Of a stretch of DNA of 64,000 nt, positions 25,963-35,202 are shown piece by piece. Under the pieces are notes generated by a model, which saw only the letters and a program-made list of their open reading frames with translations, was not told the DNA's origin and ran no database searches. Where the stretch lies: NCBI GenBank assembly GCA_039029355.1, contig JBCCGI010000045.1, positions 1 to 64,000 on the forward strand, given 5' to 3'. This DNA comes from JBCCGI01 sp039029355 (GTDB lineage: Bacteria; Planctomycetota; UBA1135; GCA-002686595). The position numbers were made by a program, and so were the translations under genes. Position 1 is the stretch's first letter. Each line of letters begins with the position of its first letter.

Positions 25963-28623
25963 TCAGAAGCCGTAGTCGATGCGATAGCCGTTCGACGCCG
26001 CGATGGCTTCGGGAGCCGCGGGGTCGAGCGTGAAGGCCTGGTGGTAGAAGCTGAGCCCGCCGATCACGGGGGGCACGACGTAGGGCAGCGTCCAGGAGCC
26101 CTCGCCCGCCACGCCGGGCGCGCCGAAGGTCGGAAGCAGCAGCACGGTCGCGCCGTTCAGGTCGATCCACGCCGTCGCGCTCGCGACCGGCAGACCGACC
26201 GTCGCCGCGGGAGCGCCCGAGAACGCGAGCCACGACAGCGTCCCGCCGCGCGACGCGCGCAAGCGCAGCTCGGCCGCCTCGCCGGCCCGGAACGGCCCCT
26301 GACCGCCCATCACCGGCACGACGCCGCCGGTGCCGGCGAGGCCGTCACCGTACTGCAGGCTGGCGCCGGCGGCATCGCCGCTCCACAGCGTGTTACGGAC
26401 GAGGTCGGGGCCGACGAGGTCCACGTCGCCGTCACCGTCCAGGTCAACCGGCGCGCTCACGTCCATGATCTGCTGCACGATGGTCTCCCAGCCCTCGCCG
26501 TCGGCCGCGCGCACGCCGATCCAGGCCGAGGTCTGCTGGTCGACCTTGGTCTCCGAGTCCTGCTTCAGGGTGCGGGCCGGGAACACCACCACGTCGAGCA
26601 GACCGTCATCGTTGACCTCGAGCGCAAAGGTACGCGACGGCGAGGGCGCGTAGAGCTCGCGCACGGCGAACATCAGGTGCTCGAAGGTCTCCCACGTGAA
26701 GTTGCCTGCGCCGTCGTTCCACGCGATTCCGCCGATGCCGTCGTCGCGGTGGATCGAGGCGGTGTCGAGGTCGCCGTCCCCGTCGAGGTCGCGGACAACT
26801 GCGCGCTCGAGCCCGGCGTCAACCGTCGTGATGCCCGGAATCGCGTTCGGGCCACCGAACGTGCCGTCGCCGTTGCCGTAGAAGATGTAGAGCGTGTAGG
26901 CCAGCGTCACGAGGTCGGGAATCCCGTCGCCGTTGATGTCGGCGATGGCTTCCGCGTTCCGGTTCGCGATGTTGGCTCCGGCGGTGAAGAAGCCGGCGCC
27001 GTCGTTGATCCACACCTGCGACTCCCAAAGAACCGAAGAGCGCCGCGTCACCAGGTCAAGGTCGCCGTCGCCGTCGATGTCGCCGACGATGCCGGCCTCG
27101 GGTTGATCCTCGTCGAGGTAGCCGCCGAGGCCGTCGTCCTGGAGGTTGAAGTTCACGCCCGGGGACGAAGCCGGTCCGGCGAACAGGAAGCCGCCGCCGC
27201 CGGCGTTGGCCAGGAGCTGCATCGCGTCGAAGACGCCGTCGATGTAGAGGCCGACGATCAGGTCGACGTCGCCGTCGCCGTCGAAGTCGCCCGGGAAGCC
27301 GGGGCCGCCGAAGCTCCACTGCTGCGGCATCGGGTCGAGCAAGAGCGAAGCGGTCGCCGTCGTCGTGCCACCCGCCGAGTTGGCGAGCATGCCGTCGATG
27401 CCGACCTCGAAGTCGATATCGCCGTCCCCCTCGACGTCGGCCAGCGCGTTGTCCGCCACGCCGAAGGGCCCGACCGGCCCCTCGACGGTCTCGATCGGCG
27501 GCGCCGTGATCCCGCCACGGCTGTAGTAGACACAGCGCCCGCCGACCAGGTCGACGTCGCCATCGCCGTCGAGATCCGCCGCCCCGGCGAGCCGATCCGA
27601 GCCCAGCCCCGGAATCGAGAAGGCCGGCGCAAACCCGCCGCTGCCGTCGTTCAGCGCGATCTCAAAGGCCGACGCCTGCGTGTTGTAGGCGGTGGGCGGC
27701 GCTCCGCCACTTCCGCCGCAGCACACCCCGTCGAGGTCGCCGTCGCCATCCGCATCCGCAAGCCCGGTCGCCGGTCCGCCGGCCGCGACCGGCTCCACGA
27801 CAAAGCTGCCCGGCCCGGTGCGGCGCACGACGGAATAGCCGCCCATGCCAAACGCGACGTAGTCCTCGTCGCCATCGCCGTCGATGTCGCCAAACGCGGG
27901 CATCGCGTCGGCCACGCCGTGCGCGTAGGAGTCACCGAGGATCGCCGCTCCGCCGAGGAAGTCGATCATCTGCACGGTGCCCCCGTGCTCGACCATCACG
28001 TCCGGCGCTCCGTCGCCGTTGACGTCCCCGACGAGCAGCTCGGTCGCCTGCGCGCCGATCGGCAGAACGGTGGGCGCGCCGAAGCTGACGCCGCCGGCGT
28101 TCGGGAAGACGTAGAGATCGGTGGTGGCGACGAGCAGATCGAGCTCCGGCCCGCCGACGAAGTCACCGAGCGCGACTCCGCCGATCGACCCCGTTACCCC
28201 GTAGGTGCCCATCGTCATCGGCTGATCCCCCGGCGCCTCGGTGCGGAACACCCACACCGTGTCGCCGTTGGAGTAGACGAAGTCGTCGCGACCGTCGAGG
28301 TTGACGTCGCCGACGGCCGAGTTGAACTCGTAGATTCCGCCCACCGCTCCTGCGGTCTTCTCGAACCAGCCCCACGAGAACGACCCGTCGCCCTCGTTGA
28401 TGTAGCCGTGGACGCGCATGACGTCGTACTTGACGTTGCCCCACCAAAGGCCGAGCGCGTCGAGGTCGCCATCGCCGTCGAGGTCGAGCAGAGCCTCGAA
28501 GCGGCTGAGGTAGCTCGCCGCCACGACGGGCGCGTCGAAGTAGGCGGTGGACTCCTGAGCGAGGCTGGGGAAACCCAGCATGCAGAGCGCGCCGAGGCGG
28601 AGGAAAGCGGTGGGCCGTTGCAT
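25963..28623 (-). CDS. Secreted FG-GAP/VCBS repeat protein
   Basis: This protein of 886 residues has a signal peptide (LRLGALCMLGFPSLAQ). At least ten FG-GAP/VCBS blades follow, each with a calcium-binding loop of the kind DLDGDGDLD, DINGDGIPD or DVNLDGRDD. These build one or more beta-propellers. The last 110 residues form the separate beta-rich domain that ends many planctomycete FG-GAP proteins (GGLSFYHQAFTLDP). ATG 28623 was chosen because AGGGAG lies 6 nt upstream; the longer frame adds 22 residues with no signal sequence. The Asp loops make the DNA itself repetitive. It is probably a calcium-dependent surface or secreted protein. Confidence 0.88.
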   Translation of the reverse strand: MQRPTAFLRLGALCMLGFPSLAQESTAYFDAPVVAASYLSRFEALLDLDGDGDLDALGLWWGNVKYDVMRVHGYINEGDGSFSWGWFEKTAGAVGGIYEFNSAVGDVNLDGRDDFVYSNGDTVWVFRTEAPGDQPMTMGTYGVTGSIGGVALGDFVGGPELDLLVATTDLYVFPNAGGVSFGAPTVLPIGAQATELLVGDVNGDGAPDVMVEHGGTVQMIDFLGGAAILGDSYAHGVADAMPAFGDIDGDGDEDYVAFGMGGYSVVRRTGPGSFVVEPVAAGGPATGLADADGDGDLDGVCCGGSGGAPPTAYNTQASAFEIALNDGSGGFAPAFSIPGLGSDRLAGAADLDGDGDVDLVGGRCVYYSRGGITAPPIETVEGPVGPFGVADNALADVEGDGDIDFEVGIDGMLANSAGGTTTATASLLLDPMPQQWSFGGPGFPGDFDGDGDVDLIVGLYIDGVFDAMQLLANAGGGGFLFAGPASSPGVNFNLQDDGLGGYLDEDQPEAGIVGDIDGDGDLDLVTRRSSVLWESQVWINDGAGFFTAGANIANRNAEAIADINGDGIPDLVTLAYTLYIFYGNGDGTFGGPNAIPGITTVDAGLERAVVRDLDGDGDLDTASIHRDDGIGGIAWNDGAGNFTWETFEHLMFAVRELYAPSPSRTFALEVNDDGLLDVVVFPARTLKQDSETKVDQQTSAWIGVRAADGEGWETIVQQIMDVSAPVDLDGDGDVDLVGPDLVRNTLWSGDAAGASLQYGDGLAGTGGVVPVMGGQGPFRAGEAAELRLRASRGGTLSWLAFSGAPAATVGLPVASATAWIDLNGATVLLLPTFGAPGVAGEGSWTLPYVVPPVIGGLSFYHQAFTLDPAAPEAIAASNGYRIDYGF

Positions 28624-28922
28624 GGACATCTCCCTGGGGTGAGCCGGTCGGGCGAGTGGAGGACCCCATCCATGGGGGCGCCTTATCAACCGGATGCGCG
28701 GCGCGCGCTCCTCGCACGGAGCGGTGATTCCTGTCTGCGGGACGGTCGGGCCCGGACTTGCTGGCGCTCACGCTCGCGCGCTCACACCGCCTTGCCAGAA
28801 CTCCGCTCAGGCTCGGTGCGGGCGGCCTTCACCCCGGCCGGCGCGGCTGGCCTCGGACGCCTACAAAAACGTGCGGGGATGGAACGCGGCGAGCGACCCA
28901 CCGACCCGGTCAATCGCCTGAC

Positions 28923-30344
28923 CTACCGCGCATACGCCCGACGCGCGAACAGCAACGTCAGGAACGGGATCATGTTCGTCTTGTTCGGGATCGCCTTGAA
29001 CAGCCGCCACATCCGCTTCGGGTTGAAGTAGAAGCGCCGGTACGCCGACTTGCGCAGCCGGAAGATCGCGTCCTCCGACACCTCCGACAGGTTGATCTCC
29101 GACTGATACGGCTCATACGCCGACCAGTCCGTCGGCAGCTCAAACCCGGCGTGCTCCACCTGCTTGAACAGCTCCGTTCCCTTGAACGGAATCACGCGGA
29201 AGAACGCCGCCGTGTGGAACGACGACTCCGCCGCCCAGTCGATGGTCGCCTGCATCTCCTCCTCGGTCTCGGAGGGGAAGCCCAGCATGAAGGCGCCGTG
29301 CACCATCACGCCCTTGGAGGCGATGTAGTCGACGATGGTCCGAACCTTCTCGATCTTGAGGTTCTTCTTCATCACCTTCTGGATGCGCGGCACCGCGCTC
29401 TCGACCGCGACCATGCAGCGGTACATGCCGGCGCGGGTGAGCAGGTCGACCAGCTCCTCGTCGAGGATGTCGCCGCGGAAGCCGTTCGGGAAGGTGAGCT
29501 TGATCTTCCAGCCGTTGTCGATGATCCCCTGGGCGATCTTCTTCGCGCGGTCCGGGCGGAAGTTGAAGATGTCGTCCATGAAGACGAACTCCTTCACGCC
29601 GAAGTCGTTCACGAGGAGCGCCATCTCCTCGAGCACGTTCTCGGCCGACCGGTCGCGGAAGGTCTTGCCGTAGGAGTTGTGGCAGTACGTACACCGCCAC
29701 GGGCAGGCGCGCGACGAGAACATCGTCGCGAACTCCTTGTGCGCGTAGATCACGCCGCCGCGCGGGACGGTGTGGTACTTCTCGTGGTCGACGAGATCCC
29801 AGGCCGGGAAGGGCATCTCATCGAGGTTGGAGGGCGGCGAGCGGTCGGGCTCGGCCACGACCTCGCCGTTGCGGCGCCAGTGGATGCCCTCGCAGCCTTC
29901 CCAATCGGTGCGGCCCTCGGCGATGCCGTCGAGCACGTCGGCGAAGGTGAACTCGCCCTCGCCGCGCACAACGAAGTCGACCGACTCGTCCTGCATCACG
30001 TCGTCGGCGGCGACGCTGGGGTGCGGGCCGCCGCAGATGATCTTCGTTTCGGGGAGCTGCGCGCGCACCAGCTTGGCCAGCTCGTGCATGCAGCCGGCCT
30101 CGTACGTCATGGCCGAGAGGCCGACGGCGTCGGGCTTTAGCTTCTTCAGCTCCTCGAGGCACTGCTCGGGCGACCAGTCCTCGACCTTCATGTCGAGGAT
30201 GTGCACGTCCTCGTGCCCGGCGCGCCGCGCCTGCGCGGCGATCATCATGATCCCGAGCGGGTGGACGTGCGTGAACTGGGTGTACGGGTGATAGGTCTGG
30301 ACCAGGACGGTCCGGATGGGGCGCACGGCTGTGAGGGAGAGCAT
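28923..30344 (-). CDS. B12-binding-domain radical SAM protein (A)
   Basis: This 473-residue protein has an N-terminal cobalamin-binding-type Rossmann domain (about 10-140) and a radical SAM core. The cluster motif is SRACPWRCTYC, with Cys214, Cys218 and Cys221. GGPHPS and VVRGEGE are typical of the first domain, but the B12 His of DxHxxG is not obvious. Such enzymes modify lipids, hopanoids, tetrapyrroles or peptides; the closest patterns are the HpnJ/BchE-like uncharacterised group. No strong Shine-Dalgarno precedes ATG 30344. A divergent GH113-like gene starts 162 bp away, and a second enzyme of the same class lies at 31776. Confidence 0.88.
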   Translation of the reverse strand: MLSLTAVRPIRTVLVQTYHPYTQFTHVHPLGIMMIAAQARRAGHEDVHILDMKVEDWSPEQCLEELKKLKPDAVGLSAMTYEAGCMHELAKLVRAQLPETKIICGGPHPSVAADDVMQDESVDFVVRGEGEFTFADVLDGIAEGRTDWEGCEGIHWRRNGEVVAEPDRSPPSNLDEMPFPAWDLVDHEKYHTVPRGGVIYAHKEFATMFSSRACPWRCTYCHNSYGKTFRDRSAENVLEEMALLVNDFGVKEFVFMDDIFNFRPDRAKKIAQGIIDNGWKIKLTFPNGFRGDILDEELVDLLTRAGMYRCMVAVESAVPRIQKVMKKNLKIEKVRTIVDYIASKGVMVHGAFMLGFPSETEEEMQATIDWAAESSFHTAAFFRVIPFKGTELFKQVEHAGFELPTDWSAYEPYQSEINLSEVSEDAIFRLRKSAYRRFYFNPKRMWRLFKAIPNKTNMIPFLTLLFARRAYAR

Positions 30345-30506
30345 CGGGCGAGGGGAGGTCGATGGCGGCTCGGTCGAACCAGGATAGCCGAACCCTCCCG
30401 CGCACGGGAGGGTCTTGCGAGACCTTGCCTGACCTTGACGAGCCCTGACGCTCCCAGGTTCGCCGAAAGGGTCGACATGGATCCGCGGTCGGGCTATCGA
30501 GGGGCC

Positions 30507-31529
30507 ATGAGCCGGTTTCTGTGGACGCTGCCTGCGCTTCTTTCCGCCTTCCTTACCGCCCCGGCGGGGGCCCCCAGCGACGAGCAGCGCGAGGTCCGCG
30601 GCGTCACCATCTCGTGCCAGGGCTGGGGGGAGGAGTGGTCCTACCCCGAGCTCGAAGGCGAGCTCGACGACCTCCAGGCGCTCGGCGCCAACTGGATCGC
30701 GATCCACCCCTACGCCTGGATCCAGAACGACGGCGAGGTGCGCATCTGGCCCGAGCTCGATCCCGAAGAGCCGCCGGAGTGGATCTCGAAGCCCATCGCC
30801 GCCGCCCACGCGCGCGGCATGTCGATCCTGATCAAGCCGCACCTCGGCTACTGGGGCTCGCGCTTCTCGTGGCGCGGCGAGATCGGCTTCGAGACCGACG
30901 AGGAGACCGAGCGCTTCTTCCACGACTACCGCGCGTGGCTGCTGACCGTCGCGCGCCTGTCGCGCGGCGCGGACGCGTTCGCGGTGGGGACCGAGCTCGA
31001 GTTGCTGATCCACCACGAGGAGCGCTGGCGCAGCCTGATCGCGGAGGTACGCGAGGTCTTCCCGGGCCACCTCACCTACGCCGCCAACTGGCCCGACGTC
31101 GAAAAGGTGCCCTTCTGGGACGCGCTCGACACGGTGGGGGTGCAGGGCTACTACCCGCTGAGCGACGCGGCCGAGCCGACCGACGATGAGCTGCAGGCCG
31201 GCTGGGACGCCGTGGTGAAGCGCCTGCGCGCGGTGCACGAGGCGACCGGCAAACCGGTGGTGCTGACCGAGCTCGGCTACAGCCGCGCCCTGGGCGCCGC
31301 AAGCGAGCCGTGGAAGCCCGACGTGGCCGCCGAGTCCGACCGCGAGCGCGCGGAGGCGCTCCAACGCCGCTGCTTTGCAACGGCGTTCCGCACGCTGAAA
31401 CGCGAGCGCGACTGGCTGCGCGGAGCGTTCCTGTGGAAGTGGTTCGTGGGGGAGAGCCGGGCGCGGGACTTTGCGCTGAAGGAGCCGGCGATCAAGGCGG
31501 AGGTCCGCGGGGCCTGGGTCGACGAGTAG
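30507..31529 (+). CDS. Glycoside hydrolase, GH113-like (clan GH-A)
   Basis: This 340-residue protein has a signal peptide (LPALLSAFLTAPAGA, cleavage before PSD). The rest is a TIM-barrel hydrolase with the two clan GH-A glutamates at strand ends: Glu163 in FAVGTELELL (acid/base) and Glu255 in VVLTELGYS (nucleophile). Segments such as NWIAIHPYAW and GMSILIKPHLGYW match GH113 beta-mannanases and relatives. The substrate is probably a beta-linked glycan, but the family is not fully certain. An upstream ATG at 30477 would add ten polar residues before the signal sequence and is less likely. Confidence 0.82.
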   Translation: MSRFLWTLPALLSAFLTAPAGAPSDEQREVRGVTISCQGWGEEWSYPELEGELDDLQALGANWIAIHPYAWIQNDGEVRIWPELDPEEPPEWISKPIAAAHARGMSILIKPHLGYWGSRFSWRGEIGFETDEETERFFHDYRAWLLTVARLSRGADAFAVGTELELLIHHEERWRSLIAEVREVFPGHLTYAANWPDVEKVPFWDALDTVGVQGYYPLSDAAEPTDDELQAGWDAVVKRLRAVHEATGKPVVLTELGYSRALGAASEPWKPDVAAESDRERAEALQRRCFATAFRTLKRERDWLRGAFLWKWFVGESRARDFALKEPAIKAEVRGAWVDE

Positions 31530-31775
31530 GGCGGGCTTCGCCTGTCCAGGCAGTCACGCGGATCTTGTGTTGCGCTCAGGCGGCGCCGGAGCGGGTGCGA
31601 GGCTCCGCGCCGGGCAGGCCACAACCCAGGGAACCTCAACCCTCCCGTCCGCGTCACATTCTTGCCCGAACGGTACGCGCCGCTTCCTCCCCCTGGGCTA
31701 GAGTAGCCCTCCGGCCTTCTCCGTCCCCGCTCCTCCCCCGAGCCTCCCTCAGCCCGTCCCCGAGGTTCCCTCCCC

Positions 31776-33287
31776 TTGGCACGCGTCGCTTTCATCGTCA
31801 CCACCTGCCACGAGTTCGAAGGCATCAAGGCCGTCTCGGCGACCTTGAAGCAGCACGGGCACGAGACCGACTGCTTCATCACGTCGGAGGAGAAAGACTT
31901 CCACCAGACCGTCCTGGACTGGCGGCCTGACGTCATCGGCGTCTACGCCACGACCGGTCAGGAGACCTGGCCCTACGAGAACATCGCTGGCTGGCGCAAG
32001 GAGCTGCCGCACCTGAAGACGGCCTGGGGCGGGCCGCACCCGTCGTTCGACATCGAGCTGCTGCGCGACGAGGAGTTCGTCGACTGCACGCTGAAGGGCG
32101 AGGCCGAGTACGCGATGCTCGACGTCGTCAACGCGTGGGCGGGCAACAACCCGATCGACGACATCCCGAACGTCGGCTACCTGAAGGACGGGGTGCCGTG
32201 GCAGAACAACATCCGGCCGATCGTGCAGGACCTGGATGAGCTGCCGTTCCCGGACGTCGACCTGTTCTACAAGTACCCCTTCCTGCGCAAGAAGCGCGTG
32301 ATGCAGGTGCACGCCAGCCGCGGCTGCCAGAACAACTGCACGTACTGCACCGTGCCGCTGATGAAGAAGGAGTGGATCAGCGGCAAGAAGGGCGAGAAGT
32401 TCAACCGCACCAAGTCGGTCGACTACCTGTGCGAGGAGATGAACGACATCCTCGCGCGCTACCCGAACTTCCGGATGGTCAACTTCGGCGACGCGGCGCT
32501 GAACATGTACCGCGGGTGGCTCGAGGAGTTCGCCGAGAAGTGGCCCAAGCGCGTCGGGCTGCCGTTCGCGACCAACATCAACATCAACTTCCTCAACGAG
32601 GACGACATCATCAACCTGAAGCGCGCCGGCTGTGTGTCGGTGCAGTTCGGGCTCGAGTCGGGCAGCGAGGACGTGCGCCTGAAGGTGTACCGCAAGGGCT
32701 ACACCGACAAGTACGTCTACAACATCCCGAAGCTCCTCAAGAAGCACAAGATCACCTTCCGCACGAACAACATCATGGGCTCGCCGGCCGAGACCTTGGA
32801 CGACATGTTCAAGACCGTCGAGACCAACCGGGCGATCAAGCCCGACGGATGCACCGTGCTGATCTATCGCCCGTTCAAGTCCACCGTGCTGGGGCGCGAG
32901 GACTTCGAAGAGGGCCGCGTCGAGGTCGGCAAGGACATCGGCCCGTCGCTCCAGTTCGACTCCCAGATGAAGCGCGACGACCTGCGCGAGGTCGTCAACC
33001 TGCAGAAGCTGTTCAACGTCGCCGTCTACCTGCCGGGCGGCCCGCAGCTGGTGCGCAAGCTGATCAAGCTGCCGCGCAACCCGGTGTACGACTGGACGCT
33101 GCTCGCGTTCCTCTGGTACCAGCACGCGGTCGTGTCGGGCTACGGCATGGTCGACGACTTCAAGCTGGGCCTGAAGAACATCGGCCAGATCTTCGGCCGC
33201 GGCGCCGGCGGCAAGCACAAGTACGGCGAAGGGGACAAGAACCAGTTCCTGGACACGCTGGACAGCGGGCTGGACGCGGGGTTCTAG
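31776..33287 (+). CDS. B12-binding-domain radical SAM protein (B)
   Basis: This 503-residue protein has a cobalamin-type N-terminal domain (about 3-140, GGPHPS at 85-90) and a radical SAM core with SRGCQNNCTYC, giving Cys184, Cys188 and Cys191. The product class is unknown. It shares layout with the gene at 28923 but differs in sequence and length; the C-terminal about 110 residues, rich in Lys, are its own. The start is TTG 31776, since the first in-frame ATG lies well inside the domain. Two such enzymes around one hydrolase suggest a common pathway, but this is inference. Confidence 0.87.
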   Translation: MARVAFIVTTCHEFEGIKAVSATLKQHGHETDCFITSEEKDFHQTVLDWRPDVIGVYATTGQETWPYENIAGWRKELPHLKTAWGGPHPSFDIELLRDEEFVDCTLKGEAEYAMLDVVNAWAGNNPIDDIPNVGYLKDGVPWQNNIRPIVQDLDELPFPDVDLFYKYPFLRKKRVMQVHASRGCQNNCTYCTVPLMKKEWISGKKGEKFNRTKSVDYLCEEMNDILARYPNFRMVNFGDAALNMYRGWLEEFAEKWPKRVGLPFATNININFLNEDDIINLKRAGCVSVQFGLESGSEDVRLKVYRKGYTDKYVYNIPKLLKKHKITFRTNNIMGSPAETLDDMFKTVETNRAIKPDGCTVLIYRPFKSTVLGREDFEEGRVEVGKDIGPSLQFDSQMKRDDLREVVNLQKLFNVAVYLPGGPQLVRKLIKLPRNPVYDWTLLAFLWYQHAVVSGYGMVDDFKLGLKNIGQIFGRGAGGKHKYGEGDKNQFLDTLDSGLDAGF

Positions 33288-33572
33288 GGGCCTAGGCCCC
33301 GGCGGTCGCCGACGGGCTCGGCCCCGGAGAGCGCCAAACGGCCTAGAGGCCGTCGCGCAGCGCCCGTGGTCGCGGACGCTGCAACGGCCGGACGGGGCGC
33401 GCAGAGCGGCGGGCGGCGGCTCATTCGCCGGATCGCTCGGGCGGCGCCGTTCGGCCCGGCTCTCGCGATTGCCGCCAAGAAGCGCGCGCCCGGCGGCGTT
33501 TGCGCGGGAACGCGAGCTCGGCCACACTCATCGGCCTGCCCGCGCACGTCTTTCCGAGGACCAGGAAGAGCC

Positions 33573-35198
33573 ATGATCCCGATCTCCGCCGCGCTCGCGC
33601 TCGTCGCCGTCGTGCAGGACCCGGTCGCCGTCCCTTCGCGTATCGAGGAGGTGACCGTCTACCCCGGCACCGCCGCCGTGCGCCGGGTGGCGACGCTGCC
33701 CTCGGGGGCGGGCGCCTTCGTGCTCGAGGGACTGCCGCGCGCCCTCGATGCGGGCGCCCTGCGCGTGCGCGCCGAGGGGGCGGAGATCGTCGGGGTCGAG
33801 CTCCGCGAGCGTGTGCTCGCCTCCGCGCCCGGCGAGCGCGTGTCGGAGCTGACCGGCCGCCTCGCCGCCCTGCGCCGCGAGCTGCGCCGCGTCGACGACG
33901 AGGACGAGATCAACGAGCGCGTGCGGGCGCACCTCGAGCGGTTGATCGCTCCGAAGCCGATCGCCGACAGTGGGGGCGTCGAGCGCGCGCCGCTGTCCGC
34001 TTGGGAAGAGCGCTTCAACTACCTCGCGACGCGCCTCGCGGCCGTTCAGAACCGCACGCGCGAGCTGGAGCGCGCGCGGCGCGACCTGCAGCGCGACGTC
34101 GACGCCCTGGGGCTCGAGCTCGGGGCGATCGAGGAGGGCGGCGGGGTGCCGGTGTTCGACCTCCACCTCGACGCCTTTGGCGCCGAGGGCCCGGCGGCGG
34201 TCGAGGTCGACTACCTCGTGCCGCAGGCCGGCTGGTCGCCGGTCTACGACCTGCGCGCCGCGCGCGACCTGACCGCGGTCGAGCTGTCCTACCGCGCGCG
34301 CGTCTGGCAGCGCTCGGGCGAGGACTGGAACGACGTCGAGTTGCTGCTGTCGACCGCCCAGCCCCAGCGCGGCGCCCAGGGGCCCGAGCCGCGCGCGACC
34401 TGGGTGGGGCTGAACGACCCGCGCGCGATCGCCGGAGCCGACGGCTTCTACGACGACGGCATCGACGCCGACGCGCTGCGCGGCGAGATGGAGTTCCGCA
34501 ACAAGGCCGTCCTGGGCCGCGCGTTCACGACCGTCGAGAGCGAAGGGCTGTCCGTGCGCTTCCGCCTGCCGCAGCGCGAGACCGTCGAGTCGCGCCCGCA
34601 GCCGGCGAGCGTGCTGGTCGGGCGCGCCTCGCTCGCGATCACGCCCGAGCACTACTGCGTGCCCGCCCTCGACCCGACGGTGTGGCTGCGCGCGAAGGCC
34701 AAGAATACGAGCGACTACGCGCTGCTGCCCGGACGCGCGTCGGTCTTCTTCGGCGCCGACTTCCTGGGCCACGCCGACCTGCCGGCGGTGCAGGTCGGCG
34801 AAGAGCTGACTCTACCCCTCGGCCAGGACCCCGGCCTGACGGTCGAGCGCATCCAGATCGAGGGCAAGAACGAGGAGCCGGGCGTCTTCGGCTCGCGCCG
34901 CGCCGAGCGCGGCACCTGGCGCATCCACCTGAAGAACCGCGGCGCGCTGTCACGGCGCGCCAACGGCGCGGTCGACGTCGTCGTGCACGAGTCGCTGCCG
35001 CGCGCCACCGACGACCGCATCGAGGTTGAGTTGGAGCGCGTCCGCCCCGAGCTCGCCGGCGGCGCGCGCTGGAAGGAGCTGCGCAAGGAGCGCGGTGTGC
35101 TCACCTGGGTCGCGCGCGTCCCCAAGGGCGGCGGCACGACGATCGAGCTCACCACGACCATCGAGTACCCCGAGGACGTCGTCCTCCGCCGGAGGTAG
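33573..35198 (+). CDS. MuiA-family protein with DUF4140 and DUF4139 (copy A)
   Basis: This 541-residue protein has an N-terminal DUF4140 domain (about 18-85, starting IEEVTVYPGTAAVRR), a coiled coil (about 90-175) and a C-terminal DUF4139 beta domain (about 190-540). A short hydrophobic N-terminus may be a signal. Named members are the mucoidy inhibitor A-like proteins; their biochemistry is unknown. The segment YDLRAARDLTAVELSYRARVWQ is highly typical. ATG 33573 follows AGGAAGAG. The next gene, 4 nt downstream, is a paralogue, so they arose by tandem duplication. Confidence 0.88.
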   Translation: MIPISAALALVAVVQDPVAVPSRIEEVTVYPGTAAVRRVATLPSGAGAFVLEGLPRALDAGALRVRAEGAEIVGVELRERVLASAPGERVSELTGRLAALRRELRRVDDEDEINERVRAHLERLIAPKPIADSGGVERAPLSAWEERFNYLATRLAAVQNRTRELERARRDLQRDVDALGLELGAIEEGGGVPVFDLHLDAFGAEGPAAVEVDYLVPQAGWSPVYDLRAARDLTAVELSYRARVWQRSGEDWNDVELLLSTAQPQRGAQGPEPRATWVGLNDPRAIAGADGFYDDGIDADALRGEMEFRNKAVLGRAFTTVESEGLSVRFRLPQRETVESRPQPASVLVGRASLAITPEHYCVPALDPTVWLRAKAKNTSDYALLPGRASVFFGADFLGHADLPAVQVGEELTLPLGQDPGLTVERIQIEGKNEEPGVFGSRRAERGTWRIHLKNRGALSRRANGAVDVVVHESLPRATDDRIEVELERVRPELAGGARWKELRKERGVLTWVARVPKGGGTTIELTTTIEYPEDVVLRRR

Positions 35199-35202
35199 CC
35201 CC

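Noticed and set aside
25963..28623. CRISPR array or minisatellite suggested by repeated GTCGCCGTC-like words
   Set aside because: The repeats are codons for Asp-Gly-Asp calcium loops within one continuous reading frame, with irregular spacing and no constant spacers.
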